Assembly: GCA_020633435.1 (NCBI GenBank)
Contig: JACKDP010000003.1
Location: 248,001-312,000 of the forward strand
Reading direction: 5' to 3'
Source: Myxococcales bacterium
Lineage (GTDB): Bacteria > Myxococcota_A > Bradymonadia > UBA7976 > UBA1532
Length of the DNA stretch: 64,000 bases
How positions within the stretch are numbered: the first letter of the stretch is position 1; each line of letters begins with the position of its first letter. Made by a program: the position numbers and the translations under genes. Below are positions 60,909-64,000 of the stretch, piece by piece. The notes below the pieces were generated by a model, which ran no database searches, was not told where the DNA came from, and saw nothing but the letters and a program-made list of their open reading frames with translations.

Positions 60909-62183
60909 TCAGGGCGGGGTGAGGCGATCGTCGAGATCGAGCACGACGGGGCCCGCCTCGATGCCGCCGTCGGCCGCGAAGCCCCAGGCCTGGATGGCCC
61001 CGACGGCGTCGCCCCGGGCGTCGAAGAGGCGCACCCCCGCGGCGGACGGGTGGGCGCGCGCCGCGCCGGCGCGCAGAGCCGCGGCGACGTCGGCGCCGCC
61101 CTCGCCGCCGGCCAGGGCGAGCGCGTGCGCGGCGTCCCAGGCGTGGGCCGCGAAGAGGCCCGGCGCCTCGCCGTAGCGCGCCTGGTGGGCGGCCGCGAAG
61201 GCCTCCCAGGCCGGCCCGGCGGGCTGCGCCGGCATCACCCCGAGCACCTGGGCCCGCCGCGCCCGGGAGAGCGACCGCCCCACCTCGGCCGTGCGCAGCG
61301 CGTCGGGCAGCAGCAGGCGCGGGGTGCCCTGGAGGGCGGCGAGCAGGGGCGGCAGATCCCCCGGGAAGACGAGCAGGACCACCGCCTCGGCCCCCTCTAT
61401 CGCCAGCGCCGGCGCGGCCTCGGCGGGATCGTCGAAGAACGGGGCCCGCACCAGCCGACCCGGCGGGCAGCCCTCGGCGCAGAAGGCCGCCTCGAACGCC
61501 TCGGCCAGCCCGCTGCCGTAGGGGTCGCCCCGGTGCACCAGCACGACGGGCCCCGTCGCCAGCCGCCCCAGGGCCTCCGCCTGGCGGGCGTCGCTGGGGG
61601 CCGTGCGCCAGAAGAGGTCGTCATCGGCCAGGGCGGTGAGGGCCGGGGCCGTAGCGGACGGGCTCATCAGCAGGGTGCCGGTGGGCCGGGCCGCCGCCTC
61701 GAAGGCGTCCACCGCCACGAAGCTGGCCGCCGGGCCGATGACGGCGGGCAGCCCCGCGTGCGCGCAGGCCGTGATGGCGTCGGCGGCCGTCCCGGGGTCG
61801 GAGCCCGAGTCGCACACCGCGATGGCCAGGGGATCGAGGGCCGCCGTCGCCAGCTCGAGGCCGCGCACCATGGCCGGGCCATACTCGCCCAGGGCGCCGG
61901 TGAGGGGCAGCACCGCCCCGAAGCGCAGCGGCCCCGCGCCCAGCCGGGTGCAGCCCGGGGGCAGCGCGATCGGCACCGCCGCGTCCCCCGGCGGCGGGCC
62001 GGCGTCACCACAGGCGCACGCGCCGAACGTCCCGTCTTCGTTGCAGATCTGGACGCTCTCGGGGCCCCCGGGGCAGGGGCAGGCGATCTGGAGGCCGGGC
62101 ACGCACCGCGCGGCCTCGTCCTCCGTCGCCGGATCCTGGCAGGCGAGCAGGCCCGCGAGCAGCGGCAGCCAGCGGGGCGTCAT
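60909..62183 (-). CDS. Branched-chain-amino-acid-binding-like (Peripla_BP_6) lipoprotein, orphan
   Basis: 424 residues. The signal MTPRWLPLLAGLLAC is followed by a short Cys-rich module (CVPGLQIACPCPGG ... CNEDGTFGACACG) before the type I periplasmic-binding fold: FGAVLPLTGALGEYGPAMVRGLELA, VIGPAASFVAVDAF, MSPSATAPALTAL, VVLVHRGDPYGSGLAEAFE. Classical LivJ/LivK proteins lack the Cys module. No ABC permease or ATPase gene is in the window, so it may serve a distant transporter or act as a sensor. It follows a C-terminally anchored protein gene by four bases. Confidence 0.9.
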   Translation of the reverse strand: MTPRWLPLLAGLLACQDPATEDEAARCVPGLQIACPCPGGPESVQICNEDGTFGACACGDAGPPPGDAAVPIALPPGCTRLGAGPLRFGAVLPLTGALGEYGPAMVRGLELATAALDPLAIAVCDSGSDPGTAADAITACAHAGLPAVIGPAASFVAVDAFEAAARPTGTLLMSPSATAPALTALADDDLFWRTAPSDARQAEALGRLATGPVVLVHRGDPYGSGLAEAFEAAFCAEGCPPGRLVRAPFFDDPAEAAPALAIEGAEAVVLLVFPGDLPPLLAALQGTPRLLLPDALRTAEVGRSLSRARRAQVLGVMPAQPAGPAWEAFAAAHQARYGEAPGLFAAHAWDAAHALALAGGEGGADVAAALRAGAARAHPSAAGVRLFDARGDAVGAIQAWGFAADGGIEAGPVVLDLDDRLTPP

Positions 62184-62187
62184 CGGC

Positions 62188-63051
62188 TCAGCGGGTGAAG
62201 AACACCACCAGCACCACCGCGATGATGAAGAGGGCCAGGCCGACCCAGACGCCGAGGGCGCCCCCGTCGGTGGTGGCCGGCGCGGCGGGCGGGGTGACCA
62301 CCTCCACCTCGGTGGGCGGGGGCGGCGGGGCCGGGAGGGTGCTCACGGCGGGCAGCTCGGCGGCGGACTCCAGCAGATCGGGGCCGAGCTCCTCGGCCTC
62401 CTCCTCCTCCCCGTAGGGCGGATCGGTGACCACGGTGGGGCCGTCGTCGCCCACGGCCTCGGGGGCCCTGGGCACCACCGCGGAGATGGCGTCGAAGCGC
62501 GGCGGCGCCGTCTCGGGGGCCACGCTGGGCAGGGGCGGCGCCGACGTCAGATCCGACGCCGCGCGGGGGGCCACGTCGTCCAGGCCCAGCTCCACGGGCA
62601 CCAGGTGGCTGTCGGCCTCCACCACGGCGGCCGGCTTCTCGCGCGCGCCGAAGATGCTGCCGATGGCCTGCGGGCCCGTCACCCGGCCGGCGTCGCCGCT
62701 GATGATCTGGGCGAGGCGGTCGGTGAGCTGGCCCAGATCGGCGCCGTCGGTCAGGGCCGCGATCTCGCGCGCCACCTGGTCGTCGCGGGCCTGGCCGTCG
62801 CGCCAGGCGGGCAGGGCCAGGAGGGCCGCCGCCTTGCCGCCGCTCCCCTGCCAGGCCTCCAGCTCGCCGGCGAGCTGGCCGACCCCGGGCAGCGCCTGCC
62901 GCCGGGAGGCCTCCCGCAGGAAGGCGATGGCGTCGCCCACGGCGCCCCCCGCGAGCAACGCCCGGGCGCGCCGGATGATGATGCCGTGGCCGGCGGGGCC
63001 GAGGGCCTCGGCGACCTGATCGAAGCGTCGCGCCAGGGCCGCGTGATCCAT
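62188..63051 (-). CDS. Protein with C-terminal membrane anchor, unknown
   Basis: 287 residues. The N-terminal 120 residues are helical (MDHAALARRFDQVAEALG, LLAGGAVGDAIAFLREASRRQ), followed by an acidic Pro/Ala-rich region and one helix VGLALFIIAVVLVVFFTR at the extreme C-terminus. The layout (cytoplasmic TPR-like head, linker, tail anchor) is similar to other myxobacterial proteins that may work with kinases; no catalytic motif is present. GAGG sits upstream of ATG 63051. Its stop is four bases before the solute-binding lipoprotein start, so the two are probably one transcript. Confidence 0.82.
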   Translation of the reverse strand: MDHAALARRFDQVAEALGPAGHGIIIRRARALLAGGAVGDAIAFLREASRRQALPGVGQLAGELEAWQGSGGKAAALLALPAWRDGQARDDQVAREIAALTDGADLGQLTDRLAQIISGDAGRVTGPQAIGSIFGAREKPAAVVEADSHLVPVELGLDDVAPRAASDLTSAPPLPSVAPETAPPRFDAISAVVPRAPEAVGDDGPTVVTDPPYGEEEEAEELGPDLLESAAELPAVSTLPAPPPPPTEVEVVTPPAAPATTDGGALGVWVGLALFIIAVVLVVFFTR

Positions 63052-63131
63052 GGTGACCTCATCTCATCGCTGTCGCCGGTCATGCTAACCCTGGGCGTCA
63101 CCGACGTCCACATGGCCGCGACCCCGGCTGA

Positions 63132-64000
63132 TCAGCCCCCGAGGGTGTGGCGGGTGACCAGGTTGACCTTCACCCCGGAGAACTCCGGAAAGTCGCGGCA
63201 GATCCCCGCGATGCACTTGATGCCGCCCCGCTGGCTGCCGACCGTCGTGCGCAGCAGGATGGGCTCCAGCCCGTCCACGCCCAGCAGGTCGAAGACCTCG
63301 TCGACGTGCAGATCGAGGATGCCCGCCACGAAGAGCTGCTGAGCGCCGTCGCTCTGGTCCTGGGTGTCGACCCCCAGCTCCACCGCCAGCGAGCCCAGGC
63401 CCGCGTGATCGATGGAGAGCAGGGTGCTGCTCCAGACGAAGTCGAGGAAGGGGTTGGCCGGATCGGGGGTCTCCTGGGAGCGGAAGTCGTTGCGGCTCTG
63501 CAGGTGCAGGGCGTACGGCGAGCCGCCGAGGGCCTGCAGCCAGTCCAGCTCGACGTGGCTCACGGAGCGGAACCGATCGCCGCTCACCACCTTGCGCTCG
63601 TCGCGGTGCCCGCCGCTCAGCTCCACCCGCGACCGCCCGTCCTGGTAGAGCAGCTTCACGCCGCCGTAGCCGTGGACCTGGCGGATCTCGGCGTCCTCGC
63701 CCGGGTCGTTCTGCCGCAGCATCCCGTTGGCGTGGAAGATGAGCGTGCCGTCGAGGAAGTAGGGCTCCACGTAGAGGCGCCCGCCGGTGAAGTCGATCAC
63801 GTTGTCGACGATCTGGTCGAGGCGCTCGAGCGTGGGGACCTGGTTATAGGAAAAAGCCTGCTGAAGCGCGGAGTTGGGGCTGCCACGCACCTCGTACTCG
63901 TCCAGGTACATGCCCTCGACCAGCACGTTGACGTGGGGCAGCGCCAGGTTGGCGGTGCCGTACACGGCCCGGCCATCGGCGTCCTCGCCCGCGATGGTCT
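63132..64000 (-). CDS. Probable outer-membrane beta-barrel-like protein, 5' end missing
   Basis: Open to the window edge on its upstream side, so at least 289 residues are seen. Alternating strand-like segments (NVLVEGMYLDEYEVRG, GGRLYVEPYFLDGTLIFHANG, YGGVKLLYQDGRSRVELSGGHRDE, YALHLQSRNDFRSQE, LRTTVGSQRGGIKCIAGICRDFPEFSGVKVNLVTRHTLGG) suggest a surface barrel. Two Cys near the C-terminus (IKCIAGICRD) could form a disulphide. The family is not recognised, and the signal peptide lies beyond the window. Confidence 0.75.
   Translation of the reverse strand, partial: TIAGEDADGRAVYGTANLALPHVNVLVEGMYLDEYEVRGSPNSALQQAFSYNQVPTLERLDQIVDNVIDFTGGRLYVEPYFLDGTLIFHANGMLRQNDPGEDAEIRQVHGYGGVKLLYQDGRSRVELSGGHRDERKVVSGDRFRSVSHVELDWLQALGGSPYALHLQSRNDFRSQETPDPANPFLDFVWSSTLLSIDHAGLGSLAVELGVDTQDQSDGAQQLFVAGILDLHVDEVFDLLGVDGLEPILLRTTVGSQRGGIKCIAGICRDFPEFSGVKVNLVTRHTLGG

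Overview
The window is very GC-rich, gene-dense chromosomal DNA that reads as Myxococcota or a close relative. The evidence is a MYXO-CTERM-type sorting tail, many lipoproteins with a signal peptide, lipobox Cys and Asp/Ala/Pro-rich linker, MopE-type CNGxDDDCDG metal-binding repeats, eukaryotic-type Ser/Thr kinases (two fused to ATPase/TPR regions), an FHA-GGDEF protein, and a DUF1552/DUF1592 pair. I see no rRNA, tRNA, CRISPR array, IS element or phage gene; this looks like core or lineage-specific chromosome.

Layout. 1-6.6 kb: FHA-GGDEF signalling protein, two surface proteins in a region with several apparent frameshifts, a small Pro-rich secreted protein and a tail-anchored Ser/Thr kinase. 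6.6-14.6 kb: DUF4838-type lipoprotein, small membrane proteins, an alpha/beta hydrolase coupled to a large modular lipoprotein, and two Hsp20 genes. 14.7-20.2 kb: metabolism (FAD-linked oxidase, class I aldolase, dihydrolipoyl dehydrogenase-like flavoprotein) around a secreted protein. 20.2-28.2 kb: MopE-repeat lipoprotein, Ca-binding-repeat lipoprotein, GT-C glycosyltransferase, HflX GTPase, a thioredoxin-fold lipoprotein with a frameshift, and another lipoprotein. 28.3-30.1 kb: a two-gene c-type cytochrome unit, one member apparently fused to a barrel.

30.3-35.4 kb holds the most interesting unit: four genes with 4-nt start/stop overlaps. They encode a MotA/TolQ/ExbB-like channel protein with a roughly 750-residue helical tail, a MotB/OmpA-like stator protein with a membrane Asp, a DUF2894 protein, and a TIGR02757 (DUF2400) protein with endonuclease III-like Asp and FeS-cluster signatures. 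The layout recalls the ZorAB motor of Zorya defence and the DUF802-OmpA-DUF2894 operons of proteobacteria.

35.4-40.6 kb: two hydrolases, a TetR regulator, glutathione synthetase, a tri-haem cytochrome and an HtrA-like protease. 40.7-47.5 kb: two tandem kinase-ATPase paralogues. 47.5-57.4 kb, all on the minus strand: DUF1552, DUF1592, a large CotH-like/lectin/MopE lipoprotein, two more lipoproteins and an Hsp70-like ATPase. 57.4-64 kb, also minus: a secreted protein, an OPT transporter with a small membrane partner, an orphan periplasmic-binding lipoprotein, a C-terminally anchored protein and a truncated barrel-like protein.

Neighbouring genes often overlap by 1-4 nt, so translational coupling is probably widespread. 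Starts were chosen from Shine-Dalgarno placement and signal peptides. Several genes seem broken by single-base indels in homopolymers or low-complexity linkers; these may be assembly errors and are flagged where seen.
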